Positions 21,256 to 31,762 of a DNA stretch of 64,000 bases are shown here, piece after piece. Under the pieces are notes generated by a model, which worked only from the letters and a program-made list of their open reading frames with translations, was not told where the DNA came from and made no database searches. How positions within the stretch are numbered: position 1 is the stretch's first letter; every line of letters begins with the position of its first letter. This DNA comes from Tetracentron sinense (lineage: Eukaryota > Streptophyta > Magnoliopsida > Trochodendrales > Trochodendraceae), in contig CM026562.1 of NCBI GenBank assembly GCA_015143295.1, positions 3,286,001-3,350,000 of the forward strand. Direction: 5' to 3'. The position numbers and the translations under genes were made by a program.

Positions 21256-22640
21256 GTTCTGTTAAATGAATTTGGTTTACCTAGGGTTGGGTTCTTCTAG
21301 GGTTCTGATGTCAAATATAATATGATGTTCTGTTTTGTGAATTTTCTGCAGTGACTTTTAAAGATAGAACTTCTATGTTTCTTATCACATTGTGCCAAAT
21401 GAATCATCATCTGGTATTGTTCAGCTTTGATGATCCATTCGCCATTTTGAATGCTTACAATCATTCATATTCGAAGATAAATCCATCCATTTGATTTTCT
21501 GCAATCATTTAGTATTAGGAGGAAATGGGAGCAACTTGATTCAAATTGGTTAGCCATGAACAATTCAGACATTTTGATTTTGTTTGGCTTGTGGGACTAT
21601 GCTAGCTATACTTCTACTTCTAGCATTGAAGTCAATTAAATAATTATTAAGCACATAAGACTTATCTGGATGCAGTAAATGAACAAATTTTCCTGAAGTC
21701 TTGTAAGAAAATTGGAGATATCTTGAAACTGTATGGATGATTGAATCACAGAGAGAGAGAGAGAGAGAGAGAATAAAATTTGAATACCAATTATTAAATC
21801 TATTTCGATCTAGCCTAGCCAAATTCAATAAAAAAAACGATCATGCCTAAATAAATTTCTGCTCATCCAGAAAATTAAAAAGAGGAAGAAGATCAAACAT
21901 TGAGAGCAATTTGGCCTTAAAAAAACCCTAGAAAACACAGGACTTGAAGATGAAGGTTTTAAAAATGAACTGATTTACAGTACTTCAGTATATGTATTTG
22001 AAAGATGATAAAGTTCGGCCTTTTAAGAACCCGAGCACAGATCTTAGAAGCTAAAGGATAAGCAAAGATTAATCAGCGATAATGCATAGAAAAGAAACAA
22101 AATCTTGTAATACGGAACTTTAACCTAAATTCCTCCAAGCGAACCTTATCATCCAGATCTCAACAGCCTAGAAAAATGCAATATTTTCTAATGATTCACG
22201 GCAAAAGAGAAAAAATAAACCCTAAAAAACTACTGATCTTTACAAAAACACTATAAAATTGGAACATTGGTCCTGTTTCTCCATAAAATTCTAGATGGTG
22301 ATCTCAAAGATTACAACAGAACAAAGTACACTATTATCCGAGCATTAGTTCAGAATCTTTTCAAGAACCCTAAAAAACTACTGATCTTTACAAAAAAAAA
22401 ACATCAAAAGATAAATACCTCAAACCCTAACCGATTATACGACCTCTTGTGCAAACCTCGGCTTTCACCACCACCACCACCACTTGATAATTACCTCTGG
22501 GGAAACCGAGAGACGGCCGGCGACTAGAGGCCAGAGGGACTGCGAGAGAGAGACGTCGGCGAGCGAGCAGCAACGAGAGGGGAAACCGAGAGAGCAGAGC
22601 AGCCGAGATAGTGAGAGAGCAGAGCAGAGCAGATTAGTCA
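21256..22640. other. CACTA 5' region between captured fragments
   Basis: No supported gene. It contains a GA microsatellite at 21751-21770, which is shorter in copy B. A direct repeat of about 32 bases beginning AACCCTAAAAAACTACTGATC occurs near 22222 and 22369. GA-rich leader-like sequence at 22500-22640 leads into the ERF fragment and probably represents its captured 5' UTR. Confidence 0.5.
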
Positions 22641-23390
22641 ATGTCTGAATCACTTCTTGTTCCCGACCCAGAAATAGCAATCTCTGATTACTTGAACGAT
22701 GACTCCAACCGCGATCGATCTCTCTCAGAGTTCTTCGGCCACCATCCGATTCCTTTCGACGAGAATCGAAACGATTTCTTCAGTTTCGGAACAAAACGTC
22801 AAATGATTGATTTGACAACTCCAAAAAACCCTAATTCGAGTTCTCTCCCTCCACCTCCAGTTAAGAAACTCGAGTTGTTGCACTTCACGGAGCAGCCTCA
22901 AGTTCCCGGCCAAATATCGTCAGAGTTGGGGAAGCGGAGACACTACAGAGGCGTACGAAGAAGGCAACGGGGAAAATTCGCGGCGGAGATTAGAGACCCC
23001 AAACGTCGGGGATCAAGAATTTGGCTCGGAACCAAAGCCATCCTCAACTTCGATAACGCAATTGAAGCAGCAAAAGCTTACGATCGTGCAGCGTTCGAAA
23101 TTCGCGGAAGCAAAGCCATCCTCAACTTCCCTCTCGAAGCCGGAAAGCGGGCTGAGCCTGAACCACCGGGAAGCAATGGCCGGAAAAGACGCAGAGGCAC
23201 TGAGATAGAGGAAGTAGAGAGAGAGAGAGGAAGAAACCGAGAGAGCAGAACAGCCGAGAGAGTGAGAGAGAGTAAGAAACCGAGAGAGATAGAGATAGAG
23301 TTAGGGTTAGGGTTCTCAAAGAATGACTGCCATAGGCAGTCGTTTATTGCGCCACTCGTAAGCGACTCACACAAGCCGTCGGTAATTTAA
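22641..23390 (+). pseudogene. Captured ERF (AP2 domain) transcription factor gene, altered, copy A
   Basis: A 249-codon frame resembling an ethylene response factor, a nuclear DNA-binding regulator. Residues 1-95 are acidic and Ser/Pro-rich. The AP2 domain spans about 101-165: [29 protein letters not shown], then [20 protein letters not shown]. Within it five extra residues (KAILN) sit between GT and FDNA, copied from the KAILNF near the end of the domain. The tail from about 190 is a low-complexity Arg/Glu/Ser stretch from GA-rich DNA like its own 5' UTR, and it ends in the CACTA subterminal repeats. DNA binding is doubtful. Plus strand, 65 bases inside the CACTA right end. Confidence 0.7.
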
Positions 23391-23440
23391 CGACATTCTT
23401 AAGCCGTCGTTTTTTCCGTCTTTTGGTGTCGTTTTTAACT
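23325..23440. repeat. CACTA copy A right subterminal repeats
   Basis: Diverged copies of the left-end motif, for example GACTGCCATAGGCAGTCGTTT, AAGCCGTCGTTTT and GTGTCGTTTTT. The array is shorter than on the left and overlaps the end of the captured ERF frame. The same array recurs in copy B at about 53058-53173. Confidence 0.65.
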
Positions 23441-23455
23441 CATTTTCACGTAGTG
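23441..23455 (-). repeat. CACTA copy A right terminal inverted repeat
   Basis: CATTTTCACGTAGTG, inverse of the left terminus, followed by CTT rather than AGG. Confidence 0.9.
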
Positions 23456-24193
23456 CTTAAAGTATATCATCCCTAAATTTATAACTTAATTGTTAAAACA
23501 TTAAAAAGGGTAGATAGACTTATAGGGAGCCCTAACCATACCGTTGACTTTGTGAGTTCTCAAATCAAGCGTTAGATTTGAGATTCACCGAATTTTTTTA
23601 ATTGGTATGAGAGAGGGTTCACTAATTTATTAGTGCGATCTCATTCTATTTTTCGGTGAATATGAATCTTCAAAGAGAGGGAGGATCCATCTCTTGTCCC
23701 CTATTATTTGATGAGAATAATTATTCCTATTGGAAAGCTTGATGAGAGCGTTTCTAAATTCATTAGATGAAAGAGTATGGTTCTCCATTGAACAAGGTTG
23801 GACCCATCCAACAAAAACCATAGATGACCAGACCATCCCTAAATCTTCTTCTGAATGGACTAATGTAGAACTTGAAAGTTGTACATGGAATAGTAAGGGT
23901 CTGAATGCAATCTTCGCCGCTGTCACACTCGAAGAATTTCAACGTATTTCTAAATGTAACACATCAAAGGAGGCATGGGACATTCTTCAAATTACCCATA
24001 AAGGGACTACAACTGCCAAGATCTCCAAACTTCAAATGCTTACCTCTAGGTTTGAAAAGTTGATGGATGATAATGAAACCTTTGATAGTTTTTATGCTAA
24101 TCTGAGTGACATTATCAATTCTAGTTTCAATTTAGGGGAAGGAATTCCTGAGTTCAAAATTGTTAGAAAAATTTTGAGATCTCTACCTGAGAG
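23456..24193 (+). pseudogene. SIRE-type copia: LTR end, primer site and first part of gag
   Basis: Right flank of CACTA copy A. TGGTATGAGA at 23603 resembles an initiator methionine tRNA primer site, so the LTR end is near 23600. A gag ATG follows at 23662. After one frame break (near 23741) the frame gives a UBN2-type Copia gag: SLDERVWFSIEQGW, STSKEAWDILQITHKGT and LQMLTSRFEKLMDDNETFD. The frame is interrupted at 24194 by the Tekay element and resumes at 34150, with GAGAG duplicated on both sides. Confidence 0.75.
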
Positions 24194-24959
24194 TGTCGCG
24201 ACCCAAAACCCACCCTAGGAGTTAGAGTGAATCTTGGACGACTCAATCATGACTTACATGACTTGCTTGACAAACCAACCTGCAAAACCCCACAGAGCAT
24301 ATACAATAGAGGACATTATCGCGGAAACATAACTATAAAACACAGCGGAAGTCTAACAAACCTCTAAGTATATACATATGGTCCAAGTTTATACAAAAAA
24401 AGGTAACCAAAAGAAAGTGCGGACAGACCCGCCAAAATACATGGATAAAATCTCTCATCTCACCCACAGCTAATCCTCTCAGAATCTACAACCACCTAAT
24501 GGTAACCCTCAACTGGAGGTTCCTCAAAAGGCTCCTCGACGTACTCCTCCTCCACCCATGGACTCGGAGCACAGATATCAAATGGAGCAGCTGCTCCGCC
24601 GTCACCTGCCGACATAAGAAGTACGGCTGAGCATGGAATACTCAGCGGGTACTAAGCACTAACCGACAGTAATAGCATACAGATAGCATACATAAAGGAG
24701 GAAGCAAGTTGCATATATAGAACATGAACAATTTATATCATACAAGGAAACAAAACAATTTATAATCATGCTTGTATTTCGTAGCAAGCCGATGAAACCT
24801 CTTGAAAACATCGTGCACTTGACTTGACTTAAAAATACCATTTCCGTGCTTGAAACTTGTTATGTTGTCTTATCTTGTCATATCATGCGTGTCATGTCAT
24901 GTCATGCGTGTCATGCGAGTATCATGCTTGCTTGTTCATGATTTAAACATGTTCACATG

Positions 24960-25172
24960 CCTAGTTGCCGTTCATAGTCCGTCACAACTAGTACCCTATA
25001 TGCAGATGGGTAGGCCTAGTTGCCGTTCATAGCCCGTCGCAACTAGCATCCATGCAGAATGTGAATGCCTAGTTGCCGTTCATAGCCCGTCGCAACTAGC
25101 ATCCATGCGGAATGTGAATGCCTAGTTGCCGTTCATAGCCCGTCGCAACTAGCATCCATGCAGAATGTGTGA
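24960..25172. repeat. 53-bp tandem repeat in the Tekay LTR
   Basis: Four units beginning CCTAGTTGCCGTTCATAG at 24960, 25015, 25068 and 25121. The same array is in the other LTR at about 32528-32740. Each unit contains GTTGCCG and GTCGCAAC or a variant, which can pair as a short stem. Confidence 0.85.
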
Positions 25173-26191
25173 TGCTATGTTATGCGTGTCATGCCATGCT
25201 ATGCTATGCGTGTCATGCGATGCTATGCATGTCATGCGTGGGGATGGGAGACCTTTCCCTATGCAATGCATGATTGTCTTGCCCTTGTCAAAAGCGAAGT
25301 GAAACATATCTTAGGATATGCCCCACCTCTACGTCCCATACTCAAAACATCGGTAAATCACGTCATTTCATGCGTGCTCGTGAGATCGTGTGCATACTTG
25401 CATTTGGAATTAAATATGACAATTTGGAGTGATTCACAAGGCATAGCATATAACAATTTAAGTAATTAATAATCTACACATTTTAAGAAATGTAAGAAAC
25501 ACACTATCATGAACCCTAACAAATTTCAAGAGCAATTAAACATGGGTTCCCTTAATTTATCATTTATTTTATTCACCTTGGCATTTCATCAAACATGTGG
25601 TGTGTTCATTATTCACTTAAACCTAAATCATGCTTTTCTATGTGGGTTATGCTCACATCACACTTGTATGTTCATTATTAGTACAATGCCCTTTCCCATT
25701 CGTTCATCACATCATCCACACGGCATCCATTCGCCAACATCCATCTCCATTCACCATTCATACCACCAATCTCATAACACATATATAGGTGAAAGAAAAC
25801 AAGAAGAAATAAAGGGAAAGAGAAGCTATAACTAGGAGGGTAGTAAGAAGTACCGACTTTGACAAATGGGGGAAGAAATCCTCCACCAAACGCACTTGAG
25901 TTGCTGCCCTAGCTTGAGGAGAGTGCCCCACACGAGCTCCACGAATGGTTGAACCGAAATCTTGAAGAAATCGGGCTTGAGGTTGATCTAGGGTTTCAAA
26001 ACCCTTTGATTTCTCTCCAAAATGGAAACCTAGGTTTTGGAAAACCTTCTCCTTTCTCTCTATCTCTCAAAAGACTCTAAGGGTTGTGTATGAACCCTCA
26101 AATGATCGGGCAGAGCCTTTAAGGTATGAGTGAAACGCCCAAAAGACGAAAACACCCTTACTAAATTTTCTGCAAAAACGCGAGTACCGAG

Positions 26192-26378
26192 CGATCGGTG
26201 TTAATGACCGATCGATCGGTTGCCTACCGATCGATCGGTTTCATAACCGAGCGATCGGTTAAAATTTCACTCTCTGGAAAATTTCCCCATACAAAAATCT
26301 TGACCAGTCGATAGCCTCCGAGCGATCGGTTTTGGACCGATCGATCGCTCCATGGACCGAGCGATCGGTGGCCTGCAG
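26192..26378. repeat. Cluster of CGATCG palindromes in the Tekay LTR
   Basis: Seven copies of ACCGATCGATCGGT or the variant with GAGCGATCGG, spaced irregularly over 190 bases; also at about 33760-33946 in the other LTR. In minus-strand terms they lie in U3, upstream of the likely promoter, where they could act as protein binding sites. Confidence 0.75.
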
Positions 26379-26581
26379 GTCCAGACTGTTTTGGCCATAT
26401 CTTTTGACTCGCTCGACGGATTTTGACGATTCAACTTGCGTTGGGTCCGTCTTTCGAAAATGAACATTTCTGACGTTTCGAAATTTCCGATTTCTCCTTT
26501 GTTTATTAATTATACCTCTTTAAAGGCAAAATGACAACTAAAAAGTCATGCACTAAATGTGAAAAGGTCCGGGGCTCTACA

Positions 26582-26592
26582 TCCTCCCCCCC
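26582..26592 (-). other. Tekay polypurine tract
   Basis: On the plus strand TCCTCCCCCCC directly follows the left LTR; on the element strand this is a purine run at the 3' LTR border, the plus-strand primer. Confidence 0.8.
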
Positions 26593-26682
26593 TTACAAAA
26601 ATTTTGTCCTCGAAATTTAGACGCTACTTGCATTACAAATCAACAAGAAAATTACAAGTCATATACAAACTTATACAAAAAC

Positions 26683-29600
26683 TCATTCAAATATTTCTGG
26701 GTACTTCGCTTTGACTTCGGCTTCACGCTCCCATGTAGCTTCTTCCCGAGCATGGTGTTGCCATTGCACTAGGACCAAATGGATAGTCTTGTTGCGAAGC
26801 ACTTGATCTCTTCGATCCAATATGTGAATCGGCTTCTCAACCAACGTGAGATCTTCTCGAATTTCCAACGGTTCCAATTCTAGTACATGCGAAGGGTCCG
26901 CAATGTACTTCCGAAGCATAGACACGTGGAAAACGTTGTGAACCGCGGCCATGTGAGGTGGGAGAGCTACTCGATAAGCAACTTCACCAACCCGCGTGAT
27001 AATCTCAAACGGTCCAACATAGCGAGGACTGAGCTTGCCTCGCTTGCCAAATCTCATGATCCCTTTGCTAGGAGATACTTTCACAAAAACTTGATCCCCT
27101 ACTTGAAATTCCAAGTCCCTACGGCGCGTGTCCGCATAACTTTTCTGGCGATTTTGAGCGGCTTTCAATCGATCCCGAATGATCTTAACTGTGTTTGCAG
27201 TTTGTTCAATCAATTCTGGACCAAGTAATTTCCTTTCTCCTACCTCATCCCAATAGAGAGGAGACCTACAACTTCGCCCATACAAGGCCTCAAATGGTGC
27301 CATTTGGATACTTGCCTGATAGCTGTTATTGTAAGCGAATTCAACCAAAGGCAAATGCTCTTCCCAACTGCCTCTGAAATCCATCATACAAGCCCGAAGC
27401 ATGTCTTCAATGACTTGGTTCACTCTCTCGGTTTGTCCATCCGTCTGTGGATGAAAAGCGGTGCTGAAATCGAGTCGGGAACCCATAGCCTCCTGGAAGC
27501 TTTTCCAGAATCGCGATGTGAATCTTGGATCCCGATCTGACACAATACTAACGGGCACTCCGTGCAACCTCACCACTTCCTTGATGTACAAAGCGGCTAA
27601 CTGGCTAGAGTTGAAAGTAGTTCGGTACGGTAGGAAATGAGCGGATTTCGACAAACGATCCACTACTACCCATATCGCATCTGAGCCCCTTGCCGTCTTT
27701 GGCAAGCAAACTATGAAATCCATGGATATATTCTCCCATTTCCACTCGGGAATCGGAAGGGACTGTAATAGACCGGTGGGCCGCATGTGTTCTGCTTTCA
27801 CCTGTTGACACACCAAGCACCGTGCTACATATTCCGCAACCTCCCTCTTCATATTCCGCCACCAAAAGTGACTCTTGAGGTTCCGGTACATCTTTGTACC
27901 CCCTGGATGCACTGTGTACTTCGAACGGTGTGCTTCATCCAAAATCTCTCTTCGAAGGTCTGCATTGGCTGGGACGCACAGCCTTCCCTTGAATGTGATA
28001 GCACCCCGACTAGTGAGAGAAAAGTCTTCACTGCCCTTGGCAACTTCCTTGTCCCGGAAAGCCAACAATTCCGCATCCATGGCTTGATACTCTTGGATCA
28101 AATCTATAATGTACGGCCGAACCGTAACATTTGCCAAGGTAGGACCACGGACAGAGTTATTCACACTGATGTCCAGATTTGCCAAATCTTCTAGCAGCTT
28201 CCATTCTTGAACCAACATGTGTGCTAACAACCCCTGAGGTCTTCTACTCAAAGCATCAGCCACTACATTTGCTTTACCCGGGTGGTATTGAATGGTACAA
28301 TCATAGTCCTTCAGGAATTCCATCCAACGCCGTTGCCTTAGATTCAATTCCTTTTGGGAAAAGAGGTATTTGAGACTCTTGTGATCCGTATACACATAGA
28401 ATTCCACCCCGTATAAGTAATGTCGCCAGATCTTGAGCGCAAACACGACAGCGGCAAGCTCTAAGTCGTGCGTGGGGTAATTCTTCTCATGCTCCTTCAA
28501 TTGCCTCGATGCATAGGCAATGACCTTCTTGTGTTGCATAAGCACACATCCAAGTCCAACGTGTGAGGCATCACTGTACACCTCATACCCAAGAGGTCCA
28601 GATGGCACTGTAAGGACAGGAGCTGTAGTAAGCCTCTTCTTCAGTTCCGTGAAACTGATCTCACACTTGTCGCTCCAAACAAACTTCGCATTCTTCCTTG
28701 TCAGGTGAGTAAGCGGTGCTGCAATGCTAGAGAAACCCTTTACGAATCTCCTGTAGTAGCCTGCCAGCCCAAGAAAGCTGCGTATCTCAGTAAAACTCTT
28801 GGGCCTCGCCCAACTCATAACAGCTTCTATCTTCTTCGGATCAACAGAGATGCCTTCCGCAGAAACAACGTGGCCTAGGAATGCCACCTCTTCCAACCAA
28901 AACTCACACTTGCTAATTTTGGCGTATAGCTTGTGCTCTCTTAACATTTCCAATGCAAGGCGAAGGTCGCGTATGTGATCTTCCCGGTTCTGGGAATAGA
29001 CCAAAATGTCATCAACAAATACAATCACGCACCGATCTAGGTATGGTCTGAACACCCGGTTCATCAAATCCATAAAGGCTGCCGGCGCGTTCGTGAGACC
29101 AAAAGGCATCACCAAGAACTCATAGTGCCCATATCGAGTCTTGAAAGCAGTTTTGGAAACATCTTCCACCTTAATCTTCAATTGGTGATAACCCGATCGA
29201 AGATCTATCTTTGAGAAAAATCTTGCTCCCTTCAACTGATCGAACAAGTCGTCAATCCTAGGCAATGGATACCTATTCTTTATAGTGACTTTGTTCAATT
29301 GCCGGTAATCGACACACATCCGCATCGAGCCATCTTTCTTCTTAACAAACAACACTGGGGCACCCCACGGTGAGACACTTGGTCGAATGAAGCCAAGGCT
29401 TTGTAATTCTTCCAACTGAGTCTTTAACTCTTTGAGTTCAATAGGGGCCATTCTATACGGAGCCCTGCAAACAGGAGCTGTGCCTGGTGCAAGCTCGATC
29501 ATAAACTCAATCTCCCTGTCTGGAGGCAATCCTGGCAACTCCTCTGGAAATACATCCAGGAACTCACTCACAACCGGAATAGTTGATGAGTCCTTTGCCT

Positions 29601-30008
29601 CGGGGTTAGCTACGCCCAACGCCGCAAAACGAGCAATAGATCTGCTTTTCAACCCGCGAAAGTGGAATGGTTTTCCTTCTACTGGCTTGAAGAGTACCAC
29701 TTTCTCAAAGCAAGCTACATGCCCATGATGTGCTGCTAACCAATCCATTCCCAATATAACATCAAAGTCTTGGAACCCAAGGACGATGAGATCAACCGCC
29801 AACTCGTGACTTCCAACTTGGACCACACCATTTCTATACACTTGATCTGCCAATACTGTTTTGCCAAGAGGAGTCGAAATGGCTAACTCCGGTTCTAGCT
29901 GACTTGGCTCCCCAGAAAAGCCTTCTGAAAAACTCGGCGAGACAAACGAATGAGTAGACCCGGTATCAATCAACACTCGAGCCAAATACTCATTGACTAG
30001 TAGGGTTC
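26683..30008 (-). CDS. pol: Tekay pol polyprotein: protease, RT, RNase H, integrase, chromodomain
   Basis: Open frame of about 1108 codons beginning at a splice-acceptor-like TTTCAG (30009-30014). Numbered from the TTG at 29985, protease has DTG at 8-10. RT runs about 175-375 with [11 protein letters not shown] (F instead of Y in the YxDD box). RNase H is about 465-580 with YSDAS, DLELA and YTDHKSL. Integrase zinc finger is at 691-728. The catalytic triad is D756, D817 and E853 with the family D,D-35-E spacing. A GPF/Y-like module is near 990 and a chromodomain-like tail near 1030-1100 ends [15 protein letters not shown]. Chromodomains of this clade target integration to heterochromatin. All catalytic residues are present. 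It lacks its own ATG near the start, which fits expression as part of Gag-Pol. Confidence 0.93.
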
Positions 30009-30153
30009 CTGAAATTTTAGACTAGTTACGTCAATTCAAGCCTCAACAGTGTATACACGTAGGTATATATATATATAGCATACCAACTACGTACACAAGG
30101 AATAAAACATAACATAACAATCACGAATAAGGAAAATAACTCCTAACGCGTAC
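30009..30153 (-). other. Putative 145-nt intron between gag and pol
   Basis: On the minus strand this T-rich segment starts with GTACGC after CAAG and ends with TTTCAG before GAACC. Removing it joins the last gag codons to pol in frame, giving VVQ-GTLLV before the protease, the arrangement typical of Tekay polyproteins. Left in, gag ends at a TAG eight bases into it. Frame difference alone (145 is not a multiple of 3) rules out simple stop readthrough. An alternative is a small insertion that happens to have GT-AG ends. Confidence 0.6.
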
Positions 30154-31402
30154 CTTGCACCACATCGTCAGATGCAAGTGCATCGCCCTCTGTCAAGGCA
30201 AAAACTCGCCCCTGGTTCGCCTGGCGAGACTGAGGTGTGGACCGGGTAGTCTGAGATGACGCCTGATGTGATCCTGCTGGGCGTGCTGGTGGCCTGATCC
30301 CCTGAGACTGGCCTGGTAAATGCCGGGTAGGGCAATCCCTGATCACGTGGCCCTGGCGACCACAGTGAAAACATCCACCCGATGCTCTTAGGCAATCCCC
30401 TGCTGGGTGCCTTCGGCCGCATGAAGGGCAGGGCTCGTGCGTGCGGGTAGGAGGGGCCTGAGGTGGAGCATATCTCGCCACCTGAGGTACAACTGGCCAT
30501 GGGGCCGGGAGAGCCTGAGGTCGAGGTGCCTGTGGCACGTACTGCCGTGGTGCTGGGGCCGCATAAGTCGGCCTCATCGGTGGTGCTAGCCATGTATACT
30601 GATAAGGGCCGGTACGAGCCCGTCTCTCTGGAGGTGCTGAACTACTGGCTTGGCCTCTCGCCAACTCTCTCTTCTTAGACACCGCTTCAGAATTGGCCTC
30701 AACCAATAAGGCCTTATCCACTACTTCGGCGTAAGTGGCATGCCTGAAAACCGACACTTTCTCCATGATGACATCCTTGAGCCCTTGCTCAAACCTCCTC
30801 GCCTTCATTGCCTCGGTGGCAATCATATGTGTCGCGAAGCGTGATAGCTCCGAGAACTTGGCCTCATAAGCAGCCACAGACATCGAACCTTGCTCAAGGT
30901 TGATGAATTCTCTCTCTTTCTTTTCCCGTGCACCGATCGGAAAATACTTCTTGTAAAAAGTATCCTTGAACTCCTCCCAAGTCCAAGGTTGACCCTGCAT
31001 GGTCAAGTCTCGCGTCCTCAATGCGGACAACCACCAATGGTGGGCTTCACCCTCTAGCATGAAAACTGCCCATGCTACTCTATCCTCCTCTGTAGGCGAG
31101 AGGACTGCAAAAATCTTCTCCATCTGGAGGATCCACGCCTCCGCAGCAAGAGGGTCCACACTCCCATGGAAGGATGGAGGCCTCAATCTCCTGAATGCCT
31201 CAACTCCAGCTGTACGATGTACTGGAGCTGCGGGCGGTGGAGTAGGTGCCGCTGATGCCGGTATAGTTTGCCGAGCCGCCAGGATGGCGAGTGTCTCAGC
31301 AATAGAGCCTAAGACCTGGGAGAGGTCCGGCTGCTCATCCTCATCTCTGGAAGAAGATGAAGCTCTGGTGTGTGATCCACGACCCCGTGTGCCCCGCCTC
31401 AT
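30143..31402 (-). CDS. gag: Tekay gag
   Basis: 419-residue capsid/nucleocapsid protein that packages element RNA. The ATG at 31402 opens MRRGTRGRGSHTR, an Arg-rich start. The retrotransposon gag domain is about residues 75-245 (FRRLRPPSFHGSVDPLAAEA; WWLSALRTRDL; FYKKYFPIGAREKKEREFI). A Pro-rich linker follows, then the zinc knuckle CFHCGRQGHVIRDC at 344-357, preceded by a knuckle-like CPSCGRRHPAGDC. The end at TAG (30143-30145) applies to unspliced RNA. In spliced RNA the frame would continue into pol after residue 416. The frame is fully open, with no sign of decay. Confidence 0.93.
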   Translation of the reverse strand: MRRGTRGRGSHTRASSSSRDEDEQPDLSQVLGSIAETLAILAARQTIPASAAPTPPPAAPVHRTAGVEAFRRLRPPSFHGSVDPLAAEAWILQMEKIFAVLSPTEEDRVAWAVFMLEGEAHHWWLSALRTRDLTMQGQPWTWEEFKDTFYKKYFPIGAREKKEREFINLEQGSMSVAAYEAKFSELSRFATHMIATEAMKARRFEQGLKDVIMEKVSVFRHATYAEVVDKALLVEANSEAVSKKRELARGQASSSAPPERRARTGPYQYTWLAPPMRPTYAAPAPRQYVPQAPRPQALPAPWPVVPQVARYAPPQAPPTRTHEPCPSCGRRHPAGDCLRASGGCFHCGRQGHVIRDCPTRHLPGQSQGIRPPARPAGSHQASSQTTRSTPQSRQANQGRVFALTEGDALASDDVVQGTR

Positions 31403-31747
31403 GACTAAAGTCCTGAGAACAATAGCACCACATGAGTCTCACTAAAACCACAGTTTATTTCAATGTCATTTCACAATAATTCAATTTGTATTAGTTGTAT
31501 AATACTAATATACATCACATCAAGTCATCAGAGTATTCATCACATTATACTTATACTTTAGTGTTCTAGCGTACCTAGGACCCGTACTTGGTTAAAGCAA
31601 CCATTTTAGACTAAGACTAAAGTTTAGTCTTAAACTTGGAACCAGACTCGTTCCCGACTCACTCCCTTCCTAACTTCTTTCCTAACATATGCTCTTGTCA
31701 AGCCGTGGTATAAGATTCTAAGTGACCCTAGAGACCTAAAGCCTAAG
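31403..31747 (-). other. Tekay 5' untranslated leader
   Basis: Segment between primer site and gag ATG; no coding sequence seen. Confidence 0.6.
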
Positions 31748-31760
31748 CTCTGATACCACT
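31748..31760 (-). other. Tekay primer binding site (initiator Met tRNA)
   Basis: On the minus strand TGGTATCAGAGCT lies a few bases after the 5' LTR end, matching the 3' end of plant initiator methionine tRNA. Confidence 0.9.
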
Positions 31761-31762
31761 TC

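Larger units (their letters stand above)
9477..23455 (-). mobile_element. CACTA copy A, both termini present
   Basis: A 13,979-bp element with CACTACGTGAAAATG at 9477 and its inverse at 23441-23455. It carries TNPA and TNPD genes on the minus strand and five or more captured host gene fragments. The flanks do not form a target duplication: AGG on the left, CTT on the right. The left flank is Athila and the right flank is copia. One side of this copy therefore comes from a different insertion site, by recombination or misassembly. Confidence 0.8.
24194..26581 (-). repeat. Tekay 3' LTR (left)
   Basis: 2388 bp, starting TGTCGCGACCC and ending GGGGCTCTACA on the plus strand. It contains a 53-bp tandem repeat (24960-25172) and a cluster of CGATCG palindromes (26192-26378). 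Confidence 0.93.

Noticed and set aside
22641-23390. ERF as a functional host gene
   Set aside because: It lies inside the transposon, has an insertion in the AP2 domain, an artificial tail, and an identical copy in the second CACTA.
9477-23458. CACTA copy A as a simple 14-kb insertion
   Set aside because: Its flanking triplets differ (AGG and CTT), and the left flank continues at 53189 instead.
24850-25835. Frames in the Tekay LTR that recur at 32418-33403
   Set aside because: They are identical because the LTRs are identical; LTR sequence is noncoding here.
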